In this document: positions 1 through 9,309 of the stretch, in pieces
Position numbering within the stretch: position 1 is the stretch's first letter
Layout of the letters: each line of letters starts with the position of its first letter
Source: Phalacrocorax aristotelis
Taxonomy: Eukaryota > Chordata > Aves > Suliformes > Phalacrocoracidae
Direction of reading: 5' to 3'
NCBI RefSeq assembly: GCF_949628215.1
Contig: NC_134279.1
Span: 81,275,330 to 81,339,329, forward strand
Length of the DNA: 64,000 nt
Translations under genes and position numbers: made by a program
Notes under the pieces: generated by a model
Database searches by the model: none
Told to the model about the DNA's origin: nothing
What the model saw: the letters and a program-made list of their open reading frames with translations, nothing else

Positions 1-14
1 TAATGCTTTCTTAG

Positions 15-1950
15 GAGAAGTGTGCCCAGTACTGGCCGTCCGACGGCTCCGTGTCCTATGGAGACATCACTGTGGAGCTGAAAAAGGAGGAGGAGTGTGA
101 GAGCTATACGGTGCGGGACCTGCTGGTAACGAACACCAGGGTAAGAGCCTAGCCTCTCCCGCAGCGAGCTCTGGGTGCTCCCGGGTTTGGCTGTCGTTAA
201 CCCTCGCTGGTGGTTATGGCGCTTTGCGGTTCCTCTTGCCAGTGCTGGACCTTCCCTCTGGCATCTTCAGCTCCATCATCTCCCCATCATCCCAGAGCAG
301 TGTCCATCCCCTGCAATCCCGCCTTCTTCCCAACGCTTCCCTCCCATCCCTGGGGATTCCTGTCCTGCCGATCGTTTCTCACATGGCCCCTCTGCCCCGC
401 TGCCACCAAGCAGCCCTCGTCCTCCTCCTGCTGGTCCCTGTGCCTCCCTCCTCCCCATTCCCCACGGCCGTGCCACGGGATCCATGCCTCCCCTCCACAA
501 GCAGACGGCTTTCCAAAGCGGGTGGTTTTTCCAAAGCCTTGAGCCAGTGGGTTTCTTGGTACGGGGTCTCCCCCCAGCTTACCGACCTCGTGCTGTGCTC
601 TTTCTTCCACCAGGAAAACAAGAGCCGACAGATTCGGCAGTTTCATTTCCACGGCTGGCCAGAAGTTGGGATCCCTGGAGACGGGAAGGGAATGATCAAC
701 ATCATCGCGGCTGTGCAGAAGCAGCAGCAGCAGTCTGGCAACCACCCGATCACTGTGCACTGCAGGTAAAGGCCGGGTGGAGCAGGGGGCGGCCACCCCT
801 CCAAGGGGACCCGCTCTGCAAGAAGCTTTGGAGACCATCAAAGGTCCCTCGGAAGACTTGGGCTAAGCAGGAGCAGCCCAGCTAGGCAGGGTCTGGGGTT
901 TACCTGCTCAGCTAAGCAAAGAGGCTTCGGTCTTGTAGAGCATGTCCTAGCTAAACTAGGAGAGGCTGGGGCAGGACCGTCAGCTCCCCCACCTCTCCAG
1001 TGGTTCCCCAGTGGATTAATCCCCAAACAAAGCCAACACGATCAGGACAGGTGGTTTCCTTTACCTTCTGGTTTCTCTTTGCCAGCGCCGGAGCAGGAAG
1101 AACCGGCACCTTCTGCGCTCTGAGCACCGTCCTGGAAAGGGTGAAGGCAGAAGGGATTCTCGATGTCTTTCAGACGGTGAAGAGTTTAAGATTACAGAGG
1201 CCGCATATGGTGCAGACACTGGTAAGGGCAGCTGAACACCCCCCGCACTCCTCCTGCCGCCCCAGACCTGGCGGGAGCGGGCTGGGGACTCCCTGTGGAG
1301 CAAAAACGTTCTTGGTTGAAGGTTTTCTCTCTCAGCCAAAGAGTAAGGGATGGAGGTGGCTCAGGAGGCGTCTCCCCTTCCTCCTGTTAGGACGTCTGGA
1401 AGAGGGGAGCTTGGCTGGCTGGTGGCATCAGGCCCCTTCTGAGCAGTGGCACAAGCTGTAGGAGCCTCCTTGGAGACATCCTCAGCCACAGCCCCACGGA
1501 TCGATGGGCTCTGGGAGCCTGGTAACATGTCCAGGGCAGCCGTGGGGCGGGCTAGAGCAGGAGCAGGCAGGACGAGATGAGGTCTTGCAGGAGGGGTTTG
1601 CAAGGATGCTGAGGAATTTAAAAAAAAATACCAGTTTGGGGTCAAAATAGGACCTTGGAGAGGAAGGGGAAAGCTGAGGTTCTTTAGCTGGTGGCGCCCT
1701 GGTTTGGGGGTCTCAGGGAGGTAGGACCCGCTCACGGGTGGGAATCTGGTTCCCACCCTCGGTCTGGGCTGGCCTTGCTTGGGCCCAGCTTGCCTTAGGC
1801 CACAAGTCAGCACCAAATTACGCCTGAGGTGTGAATTTTCTCACTCTAACGCCGCGCTCTCCCTGAATCCCACAGGAACAGTACGAATTCTGCTACAAGG
1901 TGGTGCAGGAATATATCGACGCCTTCTCAGACTACGCCAACTTCAAGTGA
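15..1950 (+). CDS. PTPRA: PTPRA, last four coding exons (receptor protein tyrosine phosphatase alpha, D2 domain)
   Basis: Coding exons are 15-140, 614-765, 1086-1221 and 1876-1950 (TGA stop 1948-1950), all with GT/AG borders and matching phases. They encode the second half of the membrane-distal D2 phosphatase domain; the rest of the gene lies left of the window. The translation reads [11 protein letters not shown]..., then the WPE loop (HGWPEVGIP), then the signature [11 protein letters not shown], and ends [10 protein letters not shown]. In the family the active D1 domain has WPD. The WPE seen here is the known reason D2 is weakly active and mainly structural. The C-terminal tyrosine in YANF fits the known GRB2 SH2 docking site (pYxNx). 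PTPRA is a plasma-membrane phosphatase that activates SRC kinases by removing their inhibitory tail phosphate. The short introns (120-650 bp) suit this GC-rich region. The call is nearly certain because the protein is almost identical to the mammalian one from memory. Confidence 0.97.
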
Positions 1951-2385
1951 AGAAAGAAACATCAAAAAAAGGAAAAAAAAAAAACACCAACAAATCCACA
2001 CCCCGAAACAAAAGACAGAAGAGTTGCCTTCTTTAATATTTTGTAATATTCTGTTTGTTAATATACCCCCGCCCCCAAAAAAATATGTGTATATATCTTA
2101 ACTGTTTTAGAGGTTGGTACCATAAGCTTCATATTAGCTGGAGATTTTATATGTAGCAAAGTGTTAGTGCAGATACTGTTGGCTCCTTTTTTTCCAATGT
2201 TTTATTGGGGAATTAAATAGCGTGATGTTTGGATTAATACTGTCATACCATCTCTCTTCTGGAGAGTTGATACAGGCTGTTATTTTGTTTGTAAATCTTT
2301 TTTTTTTTCTTGAGGGAGTAAAGCCTTTTTAAAAAAAAAAAAAAGGAAGAAAAAGATATCCTGGCTCTCATCTGAAAAAATAAAA
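1951..2385 (+). other. PTPRA: PTPRA 3' UTR with poly(A) signals
   Basis: AT-rich sequence follows the PTPRA stop and contrasts with the GC-rich surroundings. ATTAAA lies at 2212-2217 and AATAAA near 2379-2384, followed by A-rich runs. The 3' end could lie further right, because AT-rich sequence with TATATATATAAAT continues to about 2570. Which site is used cannot be told from sequence alone. Confidence 0.7.
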
Positions 2386-2981
2386 AAAACCTCCAAACCC
2401 CCACAACCCCACAAGCACAAGCTTTGCCGAACCTGCAGGGAAATGGTTTCACATTTTTCCGCTGGTCTGCTCTTTAAAACAAAACAAACAAAAAAAAAAA
2501 GGAGAAAAAAGAAAAAGCTTATTCTGTGTGTGTGTATATATATAAATATCCTGATTTTTGTATGAAAAGCAAAAAAGTTTCCTCCTCCAGGGTCAGGCCA
2601 CCACGTGCTGCTGGTTTGGAGGCCACAGTGACCACAGCAGCGATGTCAAACCCCTCCAAAAAAGAAAAAAAACAGAAAAAGAAAAGGGGTTTTGCTCCCT
2701 GAAGGGAACGTCGGTGTGTTGGGTGATGGGTTTGAGCTCTGCGCTCCCACCCGCCGGGTCTCGTCCCGAGCGCCCACGACCCCGCTCCCTCTGCTGGGTC
2801 TGCAGCGGGGGCGAGAGGGCGGTTCTGGGGCCACCCCTGATGTGTGGGGCTCGCCGGGGCCGCCTCCGGGTCCCCCCACACCTGCCGCGTCCTGGTGCCC
2901 AGCGGCCTCATCCCCGGTAAGAGCAACCTCCGCCCGACACACCATCAGGCTTTGGCTTCCAATAGCCGTGTTGCAGGGGGA

Positions 2982-3553
2982 AATCGTAGAATCATCAAGG
3001 TTGGAAAAGACCTCTGGGATCATCAAGTCCAACCTCCAACCCAACACCCCCAGGCCTCCTAAACCATGTCCCCAAGTGCCACGTCTGCACGGTGTTTGAA
3101 CCCCCCCAGGGACGGTGACTCCCCCACCTCTCTGGGCAGCCTGTGCCAGGGCCTGACCCCTCTGGCAGGGAAGGCATTTTCCCTCATCTCCAACCTAAAC
3201 CTCCCCTGACGCAGCCTGAGGCCGTTCCCTCTCGTCCTGTCACTGGTGACTTGGGAGCAGAGACCGACCCCCCCCTCACTCCAGCCCCTCTCAGGCAGCT
3301 GCAGAGAGCGAGAAGGGCTCCCCTCAGCCCCCTCTTCTCCAGGCTAAACCCCCCCAGCTCCCCCAGCCGCCCCCCAGCACACTTGTGCTCCAGACCCTGC
3401 CCCAGCCCCGCTGCCCTTCTCTGGACACGCTCCGGCCCCTCAAGGGCCTTCTTGTCCCGAGGGGCCCAAACCTGAGCCCAGCATTCGAGGTGGGGCCTCC
3501 CCTGGACCGAGCACAGGGGCCCCATCCCTGCCCAGCTCCTGCTGGCCACACCA
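2982..3553 (-). mobile_element. CR1 LINE 3' fragment
   Basis: The left end reads as the reverse complement of a CR1 3' tail (a TAGAATCATCAAGGTTGGAA-like start), so the element runs on the minus strand. It belongs to the same subfamily as the copies at 13540 and 44886. All share the segment from the AACACCCCCAGG motif through the block around GGCATTTTCCCTCATCTCC. It is 5' truncated, stopping where the 13540 copy continues past GGCCACACCA. Only the end of ORF2 and the 3' tail remain. Confidence 0.9.
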
Positions 3554-3844
3554 TTCCTGCTGTTTCAGGGAATTGGTTCATTTTATTCCGTTCTATTTTC
3601 CCATCCCTACCCTCAGTCCTCCTTGAAAGTGTGAACAAAAACTAGGGAGAAGAGCCCCGTGACGCAGAGGTGACGACCAGGCCTCCACCCTTGGACCCGG
3701 CGGCCGCCATCCCGAGGCGCTGGAGGAGATTCCAGATTCGTTTCTCCCGGCATCCCAAGAGCTGCTAAGGCCATCCACAGGCACGCTCAAACCTCGGCTG
3801 GCTGCTCCGAGCAGCCTGATCTGCCTTTGGCCTTGGTCCTGCCC

Positions 3845-4025
3845 CGCGCAGGTCGGAGGTTGCTCAAAGCCCCATCCAACCTGGCCTCGAACACTTCCAG
3901 GGCTGGGGCACCCGCAGCTTCTCTCGGCAACCTGGGCCAGTGCCTCACCGCCCTCAGAGTGAAGATTTTCTTCCTTAGATCCAGCCTAAATCCACCCTCT
4001 CGCAGTTTGAGGCCTCCAGAAAGTC
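3845..4025 (-). mobile_element. CR1 LINE fragment, older subfamily
   Basis: This stretch has the usual minus-strand CR1 core: CATCCAACCTGGCCTCGAACA, then GGGCACCCGCAGCTTCTC, then TTCCTTAGATCCAGCCTAAA. It is more diverged and belongs to a different subfamily from the element at 2982. The borders are approximate. A similar core occurs in the copy at 17844. Confidence 0.85.
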
Positions 4026-5340
4026 TCCAGACGGTCACTGCTAAAGCGTTTGCAGGTTTTTAAAGCCAAGGAGCCCCTTCCCCAGGGTGGGGGATGCTCC
4101 TGCCGCCCTCCACACAACCTGAGGGATTTTGTTTTTCCTTTTTCCTCTTTTATATTTAAAATGGAGGCTCCATCATGGAGATGGATTCGGGTTATAAGAG
4201 CACGAGGCAAAATAAATAAAAAAAATGCTGATTTTTTGATCGTTCCCCTCCCAGAAGAAAAATAGAAGGAAACCCGCCGCTGGCGATGGGCACGCAAAGA
4301 GCCCTGAGGGCCGAGAAAGGCCTCGACCCCCCCGGGCCTGTGGCTCCTCTGCATTAAAAAAATCATTTAATACGGTTGATTTTAAGTTTTTGTTGTTATA
4401 AAGCGGTGCCTGATGAAATATGACAGTCGGGGAGGGGGGAGGGAGACACACCCCGCGCCCTGGTTTACTGGGGGAGCTCCGTCCCCTGCCGCAGGCACTG
4501 GGAGAACTGGGTTCGGAGGGGAGGTTTCACCCTGGGGATTTGGGGCCGGGGAGTGCGGGGGGGTGGGAGAAGCCACCCCGTGAGCCGGGATATTGCATTT
4601 TCCAACCTCGTTTTTCCACCCAGGTGGGATTTTCCAGAGGGGTGGGGGCGGCTTGGTGGGGGCATGCAGGCAAGGGGACCCCCCCAGCATCCCAAACTGC
4701 CCCCCCAAAACCGACCTTGCTGCTGCTGTCATACCCACGCCACCACCTGGCACCCCCTCGTGAACCCCGACATCGTCACTTCGTGGATAAACTTGAACTG
4801 AATTTTTAGGGGGGTTTGGGTGAATTCACACTCAGAAATGAACATGCTTACCCCAAAAGAAATGGGGACCAAAATGGGGTAGGGGGGCCATTTTGCCCCC
4901 CCGCAGCTGCTCCCCGGTGATCCCAATGTGGGGTTTTTTCCCCCCATTTTTGCCTTCCTCTCCGGGGATTTCGGGGCGCAGGGAGCTGCCCTGGCCTTTT
5001 CCCCCCGACGCCTGCCGTGGGCCCGTCCTGCCGCCACGTCCCACCGCAGAGACGGGTGCAGCTGCTGGAGATAATCCGGGCCTGGGTCCCGCCTAAATCC
5101 CTCTCCCGGCCTCCATTGCATGGCTGCGGCCAGCGTCCGGCACCGATCTGGGGCGATGAACCTGAAATGGGGGAAAAACGGCAAAATCAGGGCTGGGAGA
5201 GGGGGGGAAACTGAGGCATCGAGGGTTTGGTGTGTGTCCCCCTTAAAAAAAGGGATGTCAGGGTGGTGCCGAGGGGATGTGGGGGAAGGAGGCGGTGGTG
5301 GGAGGCCGTGGGCGAGGTCACGGTCCCCCGTGGGAGCGGT
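4026..5340. other. PTPRA-GNRH2 spacer without a recognised gene
   Basis: I see no gene here. An AT-rich patch at about 4120-4460 is followed by C/G-run-rich sequence to 5340. Open frames on both strands (for example minus 4729-5403) have no recognisable protein content and look like by-products of high GC with few stop codons. Confidence 0.5.
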
Positions 5341-5349
5341 GACGGGGCC

Positions 5350-5450
5350 GACGTCACCATCGCCCGACCCTACAAATCGCGGTGCCCGGCGCGGGCCGGC
5401 CACTGCTGCAGCCGGCCACTGGCCACCGCCACCACCCAGCCGGCACCCAG
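5350..5450 (+). promoter_or_regulatory. GNRH2: GNRH2 core promoter (CRE, TATA-like box) and non-coding exon 1
   Basis: GACGTCAC at 5350-5357 is a near-perfect cAMP response element. The TATA-like TACAAATC follows at 5371-5378. A transcript starting near 5400 would end its first exon at the donor CACCCAG|GTGAGG, exon end 5450. Human GNRH2 is known to be controlled through a CRE close to its start, so the layout fits. The transcription start itself is inferred. Confidence 0.65.
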
Positions 5451-5589
5451 GTGAGGCCGCCCCACGTGGGGCCTGGGGGGTGCGCGGGTGGGGGGCACAT
5501 GGGTGGGTGCTGGGGGCACGCGGGGACCCGGGCGAGTGGCGCTGCTCACGCCGAACAAACCCTCACGGCACCCCCAAGGGTCTGGCCGT

Positions 5590-6050
5590 GCTGGACCCAA
5601 ACCCCAGCCACACCTGTGGGTGCTCAGCCCCCCCATCCCCACCCGACAAAGCACCCGTGGGTGCTCAGCACCTTCCTCCCCACCCCACAGAGCACCCGTG
5701 GGTGCTCAGCCCCTCCGGCACCCCCATCCCCATCCCAGCAGCACCCGTGGGTGCTCAGCCCCTCCAGCACCCCCAGCCCCACCCCAGCAGCACCTGTGGG
5801 TGCTCAGCCGCTCCCCACCTCCCTCCCTACCCCACAGAGCACCCAGGGGTGCTCAGCCCCTCCGGCACCCCCATCCCCACCCCAGCAGCACCCAGGGGTG
5901 CTCATACTGTCCATACCCACCCCACAGAGCACCCACGGGTGCTCAGCCCCTCTATCCCCTCCCTACCCACCCCACATAGCACCCGTGGGTGCTCAGCCCC
6001 TCAGGCACCCGCACCGCACCCCAAGCAGCACCTGTGGTGCTGCCCCACCC
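5590..6050. repeat. Minisatellite in GNRH2 intron 1, unit about 47 bp
   Basis: About ten imperfect copies share the core GTGGGTGCTCAGCCCCTC followed by a C-rich stretch and CAGCAGCACC. Spacing is about 42-50 bp. The array fills most of the intron between the non-coding exon and the coding start. Several frames stay open through it, giving false long open frames. Confidence 0.9.
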
Positions 6051-6102
6051 CAGCCCCCCGGGTGGGTGCCGGTGGGACAGACGCCTCGCCCCACAGCCCC
6101 CC

Positions 6103-6129
6103 ATGGCCATGGCACCCCGTGGGTCCCTC

Positions 6130-6160
<31 letters not shown>

Positions 6161-7039
6161 CGGCGCCGGCCCAGCACTGGTCCCACGGCTGGTACCCAGG
6201 GGGCAAGCGGGACCTCGCCCCCACCCCAGCCCAGCAGGTAGGGCCCGCGTCACCCCCCGGGATCACCGCCCCGGATTATCCCCCCGGGATTATCGCCCCC
6301 AGATTATCCCCCCGGGATTATCGCCCCTGGATTACCCCCCCTCTGATTAACTCCCCCAAATTATCCCCCCCCCAGGATACCTCCCCACAGAGTTCCCTCC
6401 CCCTCGGGTTTATTCCCCCCCCCCCCCGATTATCCACCCAGGTTATCCTTCCCTAGATTATCTCCCCTCGAATTACAGCCCCCCCGGGATTATCCCCCCT
6501 CCGTGTCTATTCTCCCCACGGAGTTACCCCCCCCCGAGGTATGCAGCCCCCAAAATTATTCCTCCCCCCCCGTGGTCATCTCCCCCATCAAAGAACCCCC
6601 TCCAGAGTTATAACCCCCTCCGGATTATCCCCCCCCGCCGAGTTACCCCCTCGGGTTTATCTCCCACCCCCACGAGTGACCCTCCCCCAGATTATCCTCC
6701 CTGCAGCCCCCCCGGATTAACCCACTCTGCCCGGGTTTATATCCCCCCCCCACCGGCGGTTTCTGTGTGTCGTGTGTGTGTCCCCCCCCGGGGCTCCGTG
6801 TCCCCCCCCCCACGGGGCTCCGTGTCCCCCCCACGGAGCCGCTCTCCCGCAGATCCCGGCCCCGCTGTGGCGCTGCCGCCCCCCCCCGTGCCCCCCGCGG
6901 CGGGAGAAGCCGCTGCTGGTGAGTGGGAGGGGGATCCGTGGGGGGGCCGTGGGGACACCGCGAGGTGGGACGGTACCAGCTCCGGCCCCCCCGACCCCGG
7001 CCCCGCTCCCCACAGGCGGTAGCGCCGCGCCGCGACTGA
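6103..7039 (+). CDS. GNRH2: GNRH2, prepro-gonadotropin-releasing hormone II
   Basis: Coding exons are 6103-6237, 6853-6918 and 7016-7039 (TGA 7037-7039); the first coding exon begins at the acceptor ending 6096. They encode 74 residues: a 23-residue signal peptide with a ten-leucine core, the decapeptide [10 protein letters not shown] at 24-33, the amidation and cleavage site GKR, and a GnRH-associated peptide of about 38 residues rich in Pro and Arg. The decapeptide is identical to chicken GnRH-II, the form conserved from fish to mammals. It is secreted after dibasic cleavage, N-terminal pyroglutamate formation and C-terminal amidation, and acts through GnRH receptors in brain and gonad. A second in-frame ATG at 6109 is possible; I kept 6103 as the first after the acceptor. 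Position between PTPRA and MRPS26 matches mammals. The associated peptide is poorly conserved, so exons 3 and 4 rest mainly on splice sites and phase. Confidence 0.93.
6130..6156 (+). repeat. (CTG)9 tract coding the signal-peptide leucine core
   Basis: Nine uninterrupted CTG codons, preceded by CTC, encode the hydrophobic core of the GnRH-II signal peptide. A pure triplet run of this length can change in copy number, which would lengthen or shorten the core without a frameshift. Confidence 0.95.
6250..6735. repeat. C-rich GGATTATC minisatellite in GNRH2 intron 2
   Basis: Roughly twenty degenerate copies of an 18-25 bp unit of the type CCCCCGGGATTATCGCC run through the intron, mixed with C runs of 6-12. 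The C/G runs could form G-quadruplexes on the minus strand or i-motifs on the plus strand. The copies are uneven, so the array looks old and slipped. Confidence 0.85.
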
Positions 7040-7124
7040 GCGGCCCCGCCCGACCCCACGCGGGACCGACGGAGCCCACGCGGGACCGAGCCGGCACCGA
7101 GCGACCGGCGGGTCCCACGCGGGA

Positions 7125-7130
7125 AATAAA
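7125..7130 (+). other. GNRH2: GNRH2 poly(A) signal AATAAA
   Basis: AATAAA lies 86 bases after the GNRH2 stop codon, giving a very short 3' UTR. It is the first such signal after the stop, and the minisatellite starts about 35 bases later. Confidence 0.85.
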
Positions 7131-7164
7131 GAGGGCTCCGGCGGGGGGGAATCCTCGTCCTGAG

Positions 7165-8090
7165 TGGTGACGGCTGCTGTGGGCGTCGCATGGGGGGGGT
7201 CCCGCGTGGGGGTGGGGGTGTGCTGGGGAGCACCGTGTCCCGTGGGGGATCAAAGGGCCGTGGGGGAGTGTGTCATGCGGGGGGAGGCGGGGTGTGTGCG
7301 GGGGGGGGCGGTCCGATGGGAGGGGGTGCGTCCCGTGGGGGGGCCCGTGTCCCACAGGGCTGTGTGTCATGCGGGGATGTAATGATCCACGGGTGCCGTG
7401 TCCCGTGGGATGTGCTGTGTCCCCTGGGGGGGTGCCGCCACCTCCCGTGGGGTGCCATGTTCTCTGGGAGGTGCTGTGTCCCGTGGGTGCCACCGTGCCC
7501 TGTGGGTGCTGTGTCCCGTGGGGGAATGCCATGTCCCCTGGGAGGTGCTGTGTCCCGTGGGGTCCCCTGTCTCGGGGGGTCCGTGTCTGGGGGAGGTGCC
7601 ATGATCCCGTGGGTGCCGCTGTCTCCCGTGGGTGCCGTGTCCCATAGGGCTGTGTGTTGTGCGGGGATGTCATTTCCCGTGGGTGCCATGTCCCGTGGGG
7701 CGGTGCCATGTCCCATGGAGTGCCATTCCTGTGGGGTGCCGTGTCCCAGGGGATGTGCCATGCCCCGTGGGCAGTGCCATCTCCCGTGAGTGCTGCTGTC
7801 TCCTGTGGGGTGCCATGTCCTATGGGCAGCTGTGCCCCGTGAGGGCAGCCGTGTCCCGGGTGGGGTGGGGTGGGGTGCCATGTCCCATGGGCGGTGCTGT
7901 GTCCCGTGGGTGCTTTGTCCTGTGGGCAACGACATCTCCCGTCAGGGGGTGCTGCTGTATCCCATGGGGTGCCGTGTCCCAGGGGGTCCGTGTCTGGGGG
8001 AGATGCCGTGTCCCGTGGGTGCTGTGTCCGGGGGGTCTGTGTCTGGGGAAGGTGTCGTCTCCCGTGGGTACCGCTGTCTTCCACGGGTGC
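7165..8090. repeat. Degenerate minisatellite, GTGTCCCGTGGG core
   Basis: Sub-repeats of GTGTCCCGTGGG and GTGCCATGTCCC recur every 15-45 bases with many substitutions. This is the older, unhomogenised flank of the regular array that begins at 8091. Confidence 0.9.
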
Positions 8091-9130
8091 CATGTCCCAC
8101 AGGGCTCTGTGTCCTGCAGGGATGTCGTGTCCCGTGGGCGCCGTGTCCCGTGGGGCGGTGCCGCTGTCTCCCGTGATTGCCATGTCCCACAGGGCTCTGT
8201 GTCCTGCAGGGATGTCGTGTCCCGTGGGCGCCGTGTCCCGTGGGGCGGTGCCGTTGTCTCCCGTGATTGCCATGTCCCACAGGGCTCTGTGTCCTGCAGG
8301 GATGTCGTGTCCCGTGGGCGCCGTGTCCCGTGGGGCGGTGCCGCTGTCTCCCGTGATTGCCATGTCCCACAGGGCTCTGTGTCCTGCAGGGATGTCGTGT
8401 CCCGTGGGCGCCGTGTCCCGTGGGGCGGTGCCGCTGTCTCCCGTGGTTGCCATGTCCCGCAGGGATGTCGTGTCCCGTGGGCGCCGTGTCCCGTGGGCGC
8501 CGTGTCCCGTGGGGCGGTGCCGCTGTCTCCCGTGATTGCCATGTCCCACAGGGCTCTGTGTCCTGCAGGGATGTCGTGTCCCGTGGGCGCCGTGTCCCGT
8601 GGGGCGGTGCCGCTGTCTCCCGTGATTGCCATGTCCCACAGGGCTCTGTGTCCTGCAGGGATGTCGTGTCCCGTGGGCGCCGTGTCCCGTGGGGCGGTGC
8701 CGCTGTCTCCCGTGGTTGCCATGTCCCGCAGGGATGTTGTGTCCCGTGGGCGCCGTGTCCCGTGGGCGCCGTGTCCCGTGGGGCGGTGCCGCTGTCTCCC
8801 GTGATTGCCATGTCCCACAGGGCTCTGTGTCCTGCAGGGATGTCGTGTCCCGTGGGCGCCGTGTCCCGTGGGGCGGTGCCGCTGTCTCCCGTGATTGCCA
8901 TGTCCCACAGGGCTCTGTGTCCTGCAGGGATGTCGTGTCCCGTGGGCGCCGTGTCCCGTGGGGCGGTGCCGCTGTCTCCCGTGATTGCCATGTCCCACAG
9001 GGCTCTGTGTCCTGCAGGGATGTCGTGTCCCGTGGGCGCCGTGTCCCGTGGGGCGGTGCCGCTGTCTCCCGTGATTGCCATGTCCCACAGGGCTCTGTGT
9101 CCTGCAGGGATGTCGTGTCCCGTGGGGCCC
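8091..9130. repeat. Homogeneous 90-bp minisatellite, 12 copies
   Basis: Copies begin at 8091, 8181, 8271, 8361, 8451, 8540, 8630, 8720, 8809, 8899, 8989 and 9079 (the last cut short by divergence). Most are 90 bp and nearly identical. The units at 8451 and 8720 are an 89-bp variant that lacks the CTCTGTGTCCTGCAGG-type segment and carries an extra GTGGGCGCCGTGTCCC block, so the array also has a higher-order pattern. Since 90 is a multiple of three, several frames on both strands stay open through the array. None encodes a recognisable protein. Not a CRISPR array: there are no unique spacers and the host is a vertebrate. Confidence 0.97.
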
Positions 9131-9184
9131 GTGTCCCGGGGGAGGTGCCGTGCCCCGCGTGGGGAGGGAGGGGGTGCCTCCGCC

Positions 9185-9309
9185 TCCCGTGGGTCCCGGC
9201 CCTGCCCCTCCCTCCCCGCGGCCCTGCCCCTCCCTCCCCGCGGCCCCGCCCCTCCCTCCCCCGCGGCCCCGCCCCGTGACGCCACGTCCGGCCCCGCCCC
9301 GCCCCCGCC
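9185..9309 (+). promoter_or_regulatory. MRPS26: MRPS26 TATA-less GC-box promoter
   Basis: At least five CCCCGCCCC/CCCTGCCCC boxes (Sp1/KLF type) lie between 9190 and 9308. A GTGACGCCACG motif at about 9277-9287 resembles an ATF/CRE site. No TATA box is visible. This is the usual form of a housekeeping mitochondrial gene promoter, and it abuts the minisatellite on its left. Confidence 0.7.

Noticed and set aside
4729-5403. 224-codon minus-strand open frame between PTPRA and GNRH2
   Set aside because: No domain, no splice context, and it covers the GNRH2 promoter. High GC explains it.
5120-6241. Plus-strand open frames of 373 and 322 codons over GNRH2 exon 1, intron 1 and exon 2
   Set aside because: They run through the 47-bp minisatellite in frames other than GnRH-II and consist of Pro/His/Thr/Cys repeat text with no domain.
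8091-9130. CRISPR-like array
   Set aside because: The repeats are contiguous 90-bp units without unique spacers, in a vertebrate genome.
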